The position numbers were made by a program, and so were the translations under genes. The notes beneath the pieces are model-generated. The model had not been told where the DNA came from. It saw nothing but the letters and a program-made list of their open reading frames with translations, and ran no database searches. This document shows, piece by piece, positions 47,899-56,389 of a stretch of DNA of 61,967 bases (its first letter is position 1; each line of letters starts with the position of its first letter). Source of the stretch: Bacillota bacterium (GTDB lineage Bacteria; Bacillota; Clostridia; Lachnospirales; Bianqueaceae); the NCBI GenBank assembly GCA_017442535.1, contig JAFRZL010000042.1, positions 1 to 61,967 of the forward strand. The letters run 5' to 3'.

Positions 47899-49671
47899 TC
47901 AGTCGGACCCTGTATAATCGTTTTTCCAGGCTTCGCTGATCTGTTTGTATTTGCTGAGGCTCGAGCCCGCGTTCCACGGAATGAAGCCTCCCGTCAGCCC
48001 AGCGTCATAGAGGGCCTGGGCTTCGGCTTTGATCTTGGAAGCATCGTATTCCACGACCGGATTCCAGTATGGTGTGTCATAACCCGTGATCCATGTGCGG
48101 GGAACGGCGGGTGTGGGGATCTCGGTCTGGCGTTCGGCCGCTTTGAGCGCCCACTGGTACACGGTCGGGTACGGATCCGTCCACATATCGACGGATGTGG
48201 AAAAATGATCCGTATACGGCATGGAGCTGATCGCGTCCACGACATTGGAGATCGCTGGCCAATACTGTCCCGGTGCGGACACATAGGTGTTGGAGCATTC
48301 GCCGAAAACATCGACCGATACATAAACGCCCCGTTCATGCAGCTGATCGCAGACGTAGAACAAAAAGTTCTGGATGGTCTGGGCTTTTTCCTCATCATAG
48401 GCATTACGGAAATCCGTCTTGCCTTCCGCACTCATACTGTAGGCATAGTCGGGGAAGCGCACATAATCGAACTGTATCTCGTTGAAGCCGCATTTTTCGA
48501 CCGCTTCGATCGCCAGACGACAATTGTACTCCCACGCGTCGCGGTTATACGCGGACACCCATTTCTCACTGGTCACATCGGTGAGGATGCAAGCCTCCGG
48601 ATGATCCGCGGCGAAGGCCCAATCGTTGAAGACAACGATCCGTCCGATCACGTAGAGTCCGTTATCCTGAAGTTTGCTGACGGCTGCGGCATAGTCCTCC
48701 GCCGTCGCGTAGGCGTCTGCATAGCCTGTCGGACAGGCCTCGCGCGCCGCGTCCGCGGCAAAGCCAAGATAGCCGTCCTTGATATCCAGTACCACTGCGT
48801 TCACGCCGCTCTCGCGGATGATGGCGAGGTAATCATCAAGGGAGAAGATCGTCCGCGCGTTCAGATACATGGTCCGGGCATCCTCACAGAACGGATTATC
48901 CTCAAACACAGGTTTTTCGACCGGATAGTAATCCAGATGGCCGCCCTCTCCGCCGTAAAGCTCAAAGGTATGCCGGCGGTCTTTGTGGATATCATATTCG
49001 CCGTGTTCATTGTAGGGAGGCTCAGCCTCCGCAAAGGTCGTAACCATGTATTTCGCATAAACCCAGCCGCTATTTTCCCCCTGCTGTACCCGGTACATGT
49101 GGACGGAGCCGTCCGGATTCAGGTAATCATAGCCGAGGACATCCAGTTTATCCGTTTTTTTGGCCAGCCCGGCAATGCCCGCGTCATCCGGGGCGGTCAG
49201 GATCGTCGCTGGTGTTCTGGCATAGATACTTTTCTCAAGGACGACTTCATCCGGGTTCTCCGCGAGCATACCGGTCATGATCAGGTATTCCTGTCCTTCC
49301 CAGAGGATTCCGGTGTACATCGACTGTTCCTCCCAGGCTGAAGGTTCCGCGATAATCCGCTCCACTTCGGTGCCGCGCGGGCAGAGGGTCTTTTCATAAA
49401 GCTGGCGGTCCGTCATCCGGTACAGCTCAATCTGAGGCCGGTCAGAGGCCAGGAAGGCTTTGACATAACGGGGTTCGAAGCTGCTCTCCTCTGGCAGACT
49501 TTCTGCCGCGGATTCCTGTGACGGGCTCTCCTCCGCTGATGTGATCACACTGTCGGCGGGCACCGAAGTCTCTGTTGAAACCGGATCCCCACCCGTGCAG
49601 CCCGCAAGCAGGCAGCAAAGCAGGATCAGCGCGATCAGCACCCTGCCTGTCCTCCCCATTAAACGGTGCAT
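47899..49671 (-). CDS. DUF4015 putative glycoside hydrolase, lipoprotein, copy 2
   Basis: A 590-residue paralogue of the protein at 20869-22647. It has a lipobox LLAGC (Cys25) in place of that copy's transmembrane anchor. Same layout: Ser/Glu-rich linker, two SH3-like segments, DUF4015 barrel with VNAVVLDIK, YVIGRIVVF and FNEIQFDYVRFPD. The two catalytic halves look very similar over their whole length. Start at 49671 follows GGAGGAG at 8 nt. First gene of a unit with the GLUG-like lipoprotein. Confidence 0.88.
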   Translation of the reverse strand: MHRLMGRTGRVLIALILLCCLLAGCTGGDPVSTETSVPADSVITSAEESPSQESAAESLPEESSFEPRYVKAFLASDRPQIELYRMTDRQLYEKTLCPRGTEVERIIAEPSAWEEQSMYTGILWEGQEYLIMTGMLAENPDEVVLEKSIYARTPATILTAPDDAGIAGLAKKTDKLDVLGYDYLNPDGSVHMYRVQQGENSGWVYAKYMVTTFAEAEPPYNEHGEYDIHKDRRHTFELYGGEGGHLDYYPVEKPVFEDNPFCEDARTMYLNARTIFSLDDYLAIIRESGVNAVVLDIKDGYLGFAADAAREACPTGYADAYATAEDYAAAVSKLQDNGLYVIGRIVVFNDWAFAADHPEACILTDVTSEKWVSAYNRDAWEYNCRLAIEAVEKCGFNEIQFDYVRFPDYAYSMSAEGKTDFRNAYDEEKAQTIQNFLFYVCDQLHERGVYVSVDVFGECSNTYVSAPGQYWPAISNVVDAISSMPYTDHFSTSVDMWTDPYPTVYQWALKAAERQTEIPTPAVPRTWITGYDTPYWNPVVEYDASKIKAEAQALYDAGLTGGFIPWNAGSSLSKYKQISEAWKNDYTGSD

Positions 49672-49713
49672 AAACAATTCTCCTCCATCAAAACAATTCT
49701 CTCAAACAGGCTA

Positions 49714-49742
49714 ATGATAACACGAATAGGCTTTTAAGTCAA
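49714..49742 (-). promoter_or_regulatory. Promoter of DUF4015 copy 2 unit
   Basis: Minus strand: -35 TTGACT (49737-49742), 17 bp, -10 TATCAT (49714-49719). Confidence 0.7.
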
Positions 49743-49777
49743 GCAAACACTCTGCTGCAGGCCTTCCGCGCATAGAA

Positions 49778-49808
49778 AATGGAGGCACAGTATCACTGTG
49801 CCTCCATT
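49778..49808 (-). terminator. Terminator after zinc-ribbon gene
   Basis: A perfect 13-bp stem AATGGAGGCACAG/CTGTGCCTCCATT with a 5-nt loop, followed by TTCT on the minus strand. Confidence 0.85.
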
Positions 49809-49866
49809 AGGAATCATGTGTCCAGAATGCATCCCGCGCGGGCCGGATGCATCCGCTGTTCCGGAA

Positions 49867-50310
49867 TTACTCGGCGTCCTTAACCTCGTCGACGACTTCC
49901 TCAACAGCTTCTTTGACTTCTTCGACAGCTTCCTCAACGACTTCTTCTACCTTCTCGGGCATCTTGGCGCCGCACTTGGGGCAGAAGGGGTTGTCGATGC
50001 TGACAACGGCTCCGCAAACGGGGCAGCGCTGCTGGCCTTTAAGCTTCTCGACTTCCTTCTTGAGGTCATCCACTTTAAGCTTGGAAGCATTAACAGCCTC
50101 GATCAGCTTGGCGAACGGGCTGGAAGCATCGTCCTTGAAAGCCTCAAAATACTCGGAACCGATCTGCAGCAGAGTCTTGCGGATCTTGTCCTCTTCCATT
50201 GCGATCTCGCCTTCCAGCTTGCTGGTAGAAACGAAATCCTTAGCCTTCTTTCCTAATTCTTCTGTGGTATTGCTGAAGAATTCACCAATCTTATCAAAAA
50301 AACCTGCCAT
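49867..50310 (-). CDS. Zinc-ribbon protein with coiled coil and acidic tail
   Basis: A 147-residue soluble protein. N-terminal amphipathic helical part (MAGFFDKIGEFFSNTTEELG), coiled coil (about 60-92), a CX2C...CX2C zinc ribbon (CPVCG and CPKCG, about 95-115) and a Glu/Val-rich tail of repeating VEEVVEEA-type heptads. Small proteins of this kind are common in Firmicutes; function unknown. ATG follows AAAGGAGG. It is a single-gene unit with a consensus promoter and terminator, so probably well expressed. Confidence 0.85.
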   Translation of the reverse strand: MAGFFDKIGEFFSNTTEELGKKAKDFVSTSKLEGEIAMEEDKIRKTLLQIGSEYFEAFKDDASSPFAKLIEAVNASKLKVDDLKKEVEKLKGQQRCPVCGAVVSIDNPFCPKCGAKMPEKVEEVVEEAVEEVKEAVEEVVDEVKDAE

Positions 50311-50349
50311 ATTAATTTCCTCCTTTACTTCGGATGATTGATCAGTTTC

Positions 50350-50378
50350 AGTTTAGTCCATCACGGCCCCGCTGTCAA
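50350..50378 (-). promoter_or_regulatory. Promoter of zinc-ribbon gene
   Basis: Minus strand: -35 TTGACA (50373-50378), 17 bp, -10 TAAACT (50350-50355), the same hexamers as the typA promoter. Confidence 0.8.
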
Positions 50379-50451
50379 GACTTTTTATCAAATTCATGGA
50401 TTTTTAATGATTCATTCATGATGGGTTAATTTTCTGACAATCCCTATAACC

Positions 50452-53094
50452 TTAATGGATCTGGGACTCGGCCTCCGCAAGTGCTGCGGAGAGAGCCTCC
50501 TGTACCTTGGAAACATCCTTGCCGCCTGCCTGCGCCATGTTGGGACGGCCGCCGCCGTTACCCCCGGCTACTCTGGCCGCGCTCCTCACGAGATTGCCCG
50601 CGTGAGCGCCTTTTTTGACCGCGTCATCGGTGGCCATCGCGACAAAGACGAGCTTATCGGTGCCGCCGGCAAGCAGGATCACAGCATTGCCGAGCTTTTC
50701 CTTGAGGGTATCGCCCATGCGGCGCAGTCCTTCAGCGTCAAGAGAAGGCTGGTAAGAAGCCAGAACCTTTACCCCGCCGATTTCACGCACGTTCTTCAGA
50801 ATGGCATCCGCTTCGCCCGCGGCCTGCTTAGCTTTCATGCTCTCCAGTTCTCTGGACAGTTCCTTGACCTGCGCCAGTACTTCCCTGACCTGAGCGGGTG
50901 CCTTGTCGGCGCCGACTTTCAGGAGTTTGCCGATCTGCGCAAGCAGGTTTTCCTGCCTGCGGAAATACTGCAGGGCTTTTTCACCGGTAACGGCCTCGAT
51001 GCGGCGGACGCCGGCAGCGACACTGCTCTCGGAAATGATCTTAAAGACGCCGGCCTGGGCTGTGTTGGACAGATGCGTACCACCGCAGAGTTCCACGCTA
51101 TAGTCACCCATGCTGACCATGCGGACGCTTGATCCGTATTTCTCGCCGAAAAGTGCCATCGCGCCGTGCTTGCGCGCCTCTTCGAGCGTCGTAATGTCGG
51201 TATGAACAGGGAGTGCCGCCAGGATCTCGTGATTGACTTCGTTTTCGACCTGCTCCAGCTCTTTCTGAGTCATGGCCTGGAAATGGGTGAAGTCAAAGCG
51301 CAGATGATCGGCCGTCACTTCGGAACCGGCCTGCTGTACATGGCTGCCAAGGACATTCTGGAGAGCTTTCTGCAGCAGGTGCGTCGCGGTGTGATTGCGC
51401 GCCGTGCGGAGACGGTTCTCCTGATTGACCTGCATATTGGCCTTCTGACCGACTTCGACATAGCCTTCCGTCACCATGCCCACATGTCCGGTCTTGGTGC
51501 CGAGGATCCTCTCGGTCGCAGTAACATTCACTTTACCGGTTTCGGTGATGATCGTACCGATGTCGCCGACCTGTCCGCCCATCGTCGCGTAGAAAGGCGT
51601 TATATCCGTAAAGACGGTCACCTTAGTGCCTGCGGGAACATCCTCACGGACTTCTTCCTCATCGGTCAGAGCCAGAATCCTGGCAGTGTCGCAGGACAGA
51701 TCGGTATAGCCGTCAAACTCGGTGGACAACGCAGCGTCCAGACGGTTATAAACGGTTTCATCTGCACCCATGTAAGTGGTTTTCTCACGGGCGCCGCGGG
51801 CACGCATCCGCTGCTCCTCCATCGCCTCGTGGAAAGCCTTCTCATCGAAGGTAAAGCCCTGCTCGGCCAGGATCTCAGCCGTCAGATCCGTCGGGAATCC
51901 ATAGGTGTCGTAGAGTTTGAAGCTGCGTTCGCCTGAAAGCACCGTTTCACCGGCTGCCTTCATGTCATCCATATAGCCGCCCAGAATGTTCAGTCCGCTG
52001 TCAAGCGTCGCATAGAACTTGGCTTCTTCGGAAGAAAGGACTTTGTTGATGTATTCGCGTTTTTCGACGAGTTCCGGATAAGCGTCGCCGGAGCACTCGA
52101 CAACAACGGCCGCGACATCGGTCAGGAAGGGATGGTCGATGCCCAGGAGGCGTCCATGTCTTGCGGCTCTGCGCAGCAGTCGGCGCATGACATAGCCGCG
52201 GCCCTCATTGGAAGGAAGAATGCCGTCCGAGGCCATAAAGGTGATGGAGCGGGCATGTTCGGTGATGATGCGGATGGAGATATCATCCTTGGCATCGGCG
52301 TGATAGGTCTTGCCGCTGATCTCGCAGACTTTGTCGCGGATGGCGCGGATCGTGTCGATATCAAAGATCGAATCCACGTCCTGGCAGGCAACCGCGAGAC
52401 GCTCCAGGCCCATGCCGGTGTCAATGTTTTTCTGTGCGAGTTCGGTATAGCCGCCCTCTCCGTCCCCTTCGAACTGGGTAAAGACATTGTTCCAGATCTC
52501 CACGAAGCGGTCGCAGTCGCAGCCGGGCTGGCAGTCAGGTTTGCCGCAGCCGAAGCGCTCGCCGCGGTCATAATAAATCTCGGAACAGGGACCGCAGGGA
52601 CCCGCGCCGTGCTCCCAGAAATTATCTTCTTTGCCAAAGCGGTAAATGCGCTCGGCGGGCACACCGATTTCCTCATTCCAGATCCTGAAAGCCTCGTCAT
52701 CCTCCAGATACACGGACGGATATAGCCTGTCGGGATCCATGCCGACAACTTCGGTCAGGAATTCCCAGCTCCAGGCCAGTGCCTCATGCTTGAAATAATC
52801 TCCGAAAGAGAAATTGCCGAGCATTTCAAAAAAGGTGGCGTGACGGCCGTCCTTGCCCACATTATCGATATCACCGGTGCGGATGCACTTCTGGCAGGTC
52901 GTCACACGCTTGCGCGGAGGGATCTCCTGCCCGGTAAAATAAGGCTTCAGGGGAGCCATTCCCGCATTGATCAGAAGCAGACTCTTGTCGTTCTGCGGAA
53001 CCAGTGAGAAGGAAGGCAGCCGCAGATGTCCCTTTGATTCAAAAAAGCTCAGATAGGCTTCTCTCAGTTCATTCAAACCCGTGTATTTCATCAT
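50452..53094 (-). CDS. alaS: Alanyl-tRNA synthetase
   Basis: An 880-residue full-length class II synthetase. Catalytic domain (TCQKCIRTGDIDNVG, FFEMLGNFSFGDYF), tRNA-recognition region, editing domain with zinc ligands (HTATHLLQ and CGGTH) and C-terminal DHHA1 domain (GGGRPNMAQAGG). The ATG overlaps the ribF stop (ATGA), so it is the last coupled gene of the rimP operon. No T-box leader is visible, and no strong terminator follows in the 140 bp after the stop. Confidence 0.98.
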   Translation of the reverse strand: MMKYTGLNELREAYLSFFESKGHLRLPSFSLVPQNDKSLLLINAGMAPLKPYFTGQEIPPRKRVTTCQKCIRTGDIDNVGKDGRHATFFEMLGNFSFGDYFKHEALAWSWEFLTEVVGMDPDRLYPSVYLEDDEAFRIWNEEIGVPAERIYRFGKEDNFWEHGAGPCGPCSEIYYDRGERFGCGKPDCQPGCDCDRFVEIWNNVFTQFEGDGEGGYTELAQKNIDTGMGLERLAVACQDVDSIFDIDTIRAIRDKVCEISGKTYHADAKDDISIRIITEHARSITFMASDGILPSNEGRGYVMRRLLRRAARHGRLLGIDHPFLTDVAAVVVECSGDAYPELVEKREYINKVLSSEEAKFYATLDSGLNILGGYMDDMKAAGETVLSGERSFKLYDTYGFPTDLTAEILAEQGFTFDEKAFHEAMEEQRMRARGAREKTTYMGADETVYNRLDAALSTEFDGYTDLSCDTARILALTDEEEVREDVPAGTKVTVFTDITPFYATMGGQVGDIGTIITETGKVNVTATERILGTKTGHVGMVTEGYVEVGQKANMQVNQENRLRTARNHTATHLLQKALQNVLGSHVQQAGSEVTADHLRFDFTHFQAMTQKELEQVENEVNHEILAALPVHTDITTLEEARKHGAMALFGEKYGSSVRMVSMGDYSVELCGGTHLSNTAQAGVFKIISESSVAAGVRRIEAVTGEKALQYFRRQENLLAQIGKLLKVGADKAPAQVREVLAQVKELSRELESMKAKQAAGEADAILKNVREIGGVKVLASYQPSLDAEGLRRMGDTLKEKLGNAVILLAGGTDKLVFVAMATDDAVKKGAHAGNLVRSAARVAGGNGGGRPNMAQAGGKDVSKVQEALSAALAEAESQIH

Positions 53095-54038
53095 GAAAAC
53101 CTCTTTTCCGCCGCGCTGTACGCGCGGGCATTTGCTATATCTGTCTGTTGTTGGGAATGCAGTTCCTCAGCTGAAGTGAAGCACCGCTCATCCCTTAAAA
53201 ACGCATAAAACTCAACGGCCGCATTTCTCTGATAAAAAAGCCCTTCGCCGTCTATCAGAAAAGTCTCACAAAGCGGCCAGGCTTCCTCCCCCACCGTGGG
53301 ATGGCTGCCGATATTGGTAACGCTTTTGTAAGCCTGTTCCCCCACGAGTGTCCGTGTAACATAGACACCTTTTCTGGGAATGACCCGGTCGTATCCGATC
53401 TCCAGATTGATGGTGGGGAGCAATGCTTTGTGCCCCAGCCCATGACCATGGCTGACCGTCCCGCAGATCAGGTAGGGTCTGCCCAGCAGCCGGTTTGCTT
53501 CCTGCAGATTTCCCGCTTCCAGCAGATCCCTGATGCGGCTGGAACTCACTCGGACTCCGCCGTCACGCACTTCGGGCACCACCCTGCAGGTGATGCCGTA
53601 TTCACGGCAGAGCCTGACGAGCAGATTGCTGTCACCCGCGTTGCCGCGTCCGAATCGGAAGTCATCGCCGACAACAATGCCCGCCGCGTGATACCGTCTG
53701 ATCAGAACCTCTGTTAAAAAATCCTCTGCCGGCATACCCGCGAGCTCCGCGTCAAAACGAAGCAGCACACATGCATCCATCAGGCCGATTTCATCCAGGA
53801 TCCACTCTTTCTCGGCGGTCCCGTAAATCATCGGGACCGGATGGTCCGGAGTAAACAGGAAGCTGGGATGGGGGGCAAAGCCCATCAGCAGCGAAGCCGC
53901 GCCCAATTCGTCCGCAAGCGTTTTTGCCTCGCGGATCAGGGCCCGATGCCCCAAATGAAAACCATCAAAGAAACCAATGGTCAGTACCGCAGGGCGATTC
54001 CCCAGAGGACTCTCCTCTTTCCAAGTAAAAAGCTGCAT
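53091..54038 (-). CDS. ribF: Bifunctional riboflavin kinase/FAD synthetase
   Basis: A 315-residue enzyme making FMN then FAD. The FAD synthetase half carries GFFDGFHLGHR (22-32) and VSSSRIRDLL; the kinase half carries GHGLGHKALLPTINL and KGVYVTR. ATG follows AAGGAGG. Customary position beside truB. Confidence 0.96.
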   Translation of the reverse strand: MQLFTWKEESPLGNRPAVLTIGFFDGFHLGHRALIREAKTLADELGAASLLMGFAPHPSFLFTPDHPVPMIYGTAEKEWILDEIGLMDACVLLRFDAELAGMPAEDFLTEVLIRRYHAAGIVVGDDFRFGRGNAGDSNLLVRLCREYGITCRVVPEVRDGGVRVSSSRIRDLLEAGNLQEANRLLGRPYLICGTVSHGHGLGHKALLPTINLEIGYDRVIPRKGVYVTRTLVGEQAYKSVTNIGSHPTVGEEAWPLCETFLIDGEGLFYQRNAAVEFYAFLRDERCFTSAEELHSQQQTDIANARAYSAAEKRFS

Positions 54039-54067
54039 AATCCTCCTTATCCGGTGAAGCCGGACAA

Positions 54068-54976
54068 TTATGATGATATAAACATCTTGAACGCGCGGAC
54101 GCGGCAGATATCGCCTGCGGTCTGCACTTCATATAATCCGATAAACCGGTGGTCCGATGTATACATCCGCAGATGGCTGCCGGGCACCCTCGCTTCGGGC
54201 GGAATCTTTTCCGCGTCGATCTTGAGAGGATTGCCGTTTAACAGCAGCTTGTCTTCCGCGGCTTCCACCGTGACGGGCGGATCATCCGCAAAGAGACTGT
54301 CCAGACTCAGGATGTACTCTTCGATATGGCCGGCATGAGCCAGATCCTCGATCTGCTTGATCGTCAGGGATTGGTCCAATGTAAAGCGGCCGCTTTGGAG
54401 TCTCTCGAGCCTGGACATGGTCGCGAGGAATCCCGCGTCCCTCCCGATATCCGTCACGAGGGACCTGATATAGGTTCCCTTGGAACAAATGATCGTCAGG
54501 ACCGCTCCGGATTCATCCACTGCATCTACCTGGATCTGATGAATCGTCACTGGTTTGGGCTCACGCACCACATCCCTGCCGCGTCTCGCCAGGTCGTACA
54601 GCCGGACACCTCCGACTTTGCGGGCCGAATACATGGGAGGCACCTGCAGAATATCGCCCGTCCACTTGCGGACGGCCGCGTCAAATGCCTCGCGCGAGAA
54701 GACATAATCCCTCCGTTCGGTTACCTGCCCTCCCAGATCCTGCGTGTCGGTTTCAAAGCCGAAAACCATCTCGGCCCGGTATACTTTGCGTTCGGCCATC
54801 AACAGCTCGACCGCTCTCGTCGCGCCTCCGATGCAGACGGGCAAAACCCCTGTCGCATCCGGATCCAGCGTCCCGGTGTGTCCGATCCTTCTGGTATGAA
54901 GGATCCCCCTCACCACGGCGACGACATCGTTGGATGTATAGCCTGCTTCTTTGCGAACCACCAGGATCCCGTCCAT
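54068..54976 (-). CDS. truB: tRNA pseudouridine-55 synthase TruB
   Basis: A 302-residue enzyme with the catalytic Asp in HTGTLDPDATGVLP and Arg-rich KVYRAEMVFG next to it; a PUA domain is at the C-terminus. Start at 54976 follows GGAGG; it begins 1 bp after the nrnA stop. Confidence 0.97.
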   Translation of the reverse strand: MDGILVVRKEAGYTSNDVVAVVRGILHTRRIGHTGTLDPDATGVLPVCIGGATRAVELLMAERKVYRAEMVFGFETDTQDLGGQVTERRDYVFSREAFDAAVRKWTGDILQVPPMYSARKVGGVRLYDLARRGRDVVREPKPVTIHQIQVDAVDESGAVLTIICSKGTYIRSLVTDIGRDAGFLATMSRLERLQSGRFTLDQSLTIKQIEDLAHAGHIEEYILSLDSLFADDPPVTVEAAEDKLLLNGNPLKIDAEKIPPEARVPGSHLRMYTSDHRFIGLYEVQTAGDICRVRAFKMFISS

Positions 54977-54977
54977 A

Positions 54978-55961
54978 TCAGAAATCCTCCGGCAGCTGCT
55001 TGGCAAGCTCGCTGATCACGGCTTCTCTGGCAAGAAGCATCGGTCCGGAGAGCGTGCACCCGGCCGCGCGAACATGCCCGCCGCCACCGAAAGCTTTGGC
55101 TGCCGCGGCAACATTGATGAAGTGCTTGGAACGCATATTGACACGCACCTGGCCGTTCGGAAGCTCCCGCAGGAAAACGGCTGCTTCGGCCTCCTCCACC
55201 TCTGCCAGATCCGCGACCGCGCCCTCACAGTCATCGCTCGTGGCCCCGAGTTTCAGAAAATCACTGTTCTCCAGCCAGGAAACGATGATCCTGCCATGAT
55301 AGAGACGGGCTTTACGCATGATCACCGAGAGGACCTTCATTTCAAGCATACTTTTGGTATGGAATAGTCCGTTCATCACCCGGGTGATCGGAACATCCTG
55401 TTTGGAAAGCTCCTGCAGGATCCCGAAGATCTCCGGCTTCATGGAAGAGTGGCGGAAACCGCCCGTATCAAAAGCGATCCCCGTAAACAGTGCCGTGGCC
55501 ATGGTGGGATTGAACGGATAATCAAGCGCTTTGAAAAGCCTGAAGATAATCTCGCTCGCCGAGGTCGCCCCGGGATCGATCAGATTATAATCCGCGTATT
55601 CTCCCATATTGGTATGATGGTCGATGCAGACCGAAGTTTCGGCCAGATCCGCGCAGACCGCCGCTTCACCCGTGCGGGCAGGCTCCGCGCAGTCCACCAT
55701 GATCCAGCCGAAACGGCAGCAGGTGGCGCGCGAAAGCGTCTTTTCATCGAGGATCTCCACGGGCTGCGTCAGCCACGGATAGTGGGACAGGTCGCCCTCA
55801 TAATAGATCCGCGGGTGTTTCCCCATCAGGCGGAGCCTCTCGGCTATCGTGATGCAGCTGCCGATGCTGTCACCGTCCGGCCGGATGTGCCCGCAGATAA
55901 TGAATTGATCATACTTCTCCGCGAAAGCCGCAAATTGAGGAGCGAATTCGGCAAGCGTCAT
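54978..55961 (-). CDS. nrnA: DHH-family oligoribonuclease/pAp phosphatase NrnA
   Basis: A 327-residue DHH/DHHA1 phosphoesterase that degrades nanoRNAs and pAp. ICGHIRPDGDSIGS, VDCAEP, CIDHHTN (the DHH) and GGGGHVRAAG are all intact. It overlaps rbfA by 4 bp (ATGA). Confidence 0.95.
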   Translation of the reverse strand: MTLAEFAPQFAAFAEKYDQFIICGHIRPDGDSIGSCITIAERLRLMGKHPRIYYEGDLSHYPWLTQPVEILDEKTLSRATCCRFGWIMVDCAEPARTGEAAVCADLAETSVCIDHHTNMGEYADYNLIDPGATSASEIIFRLFKALDYPFNPTMATALFTGIAFDTGGFRHSSMKPEIFGILQELSKQDVPITRVMNGLFHTKSMLEMKVLSVIMRKARLYHGRIIVSWLENSDFLKLGATSDDCEGAVADLAEVEEAEAAVFLRELPNGQVRVNMRSKHFINVAAAAKAFGGGGHVRAAGCTLSGPMLLAREAVISELAKQLPEDF

Positions 55962-56380
55962 TCCGCATCCTCCGCTTCGGGAGACGCCGCGGTCCCGTCG
56001 GGCTCTTCATCCTCCGGCGGCAGCTCGGCGGCGATTTTTCTGAGCATCTGGTCGATATGGATGCCGTATTCGATCGAATCATCCATCACGAACTTCAGCT
56101 CGGGCGTGTTGCGGAGATTGAGGCGTGAAGCCAGCTCACGGCGGATAAAACCGGCCGCGGATTTAAGCGCTGTCCGGACTTCTTCCTTCATCGCCTCGTC
56201 TCCCAGAACACTGATATATACTTTGCAGTATTTCAGATCCCTGGTGGTCTCCGCCTTAAGCACGGATACAAGCCTGATATCCACACGGGGATCCTTGACC
56301 TCCTCGCGGAGGATTTCGGACAGCTCGCGGCGGATTTCTCCGTTAATGCGATCCATTCTGCCGCTGCGTCTATTGGTCAT
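55958..56380 (-). CDS. rbfA: Ribosome-binding factor A
   Basis: A 140-residue 30S maturation factor with a KH-like fold (RINGEIRRELSEILREEVKD, VDIRLVSVLKAETTRDL). It has a short acidic C-terminal tail. ATG follows AAGGAGG; 9 bp after infB. Confidence 0.96.
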   Translation of the reverse strand: MTNRRSGRMDRINGEIRRELSEILREEVKDPRVDIRLVSVLKAETTRDLKYCKVYISVLGDEAMKEEVRTALKSAAGFIRRELASRLNLRNTPELKFVMDDSIEYGIHIDQMLRKIAAELPPEDEEPDGTAASPEAEDAE

Positions 56381-56389
56381 AATGCCTCC

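Noticed and set aside
50311..50451. Terminator after alaS
   Set aside because: The inverted sequence near ATGATTCATTCAT is AT-rich and weak; not enough to call a terminator.
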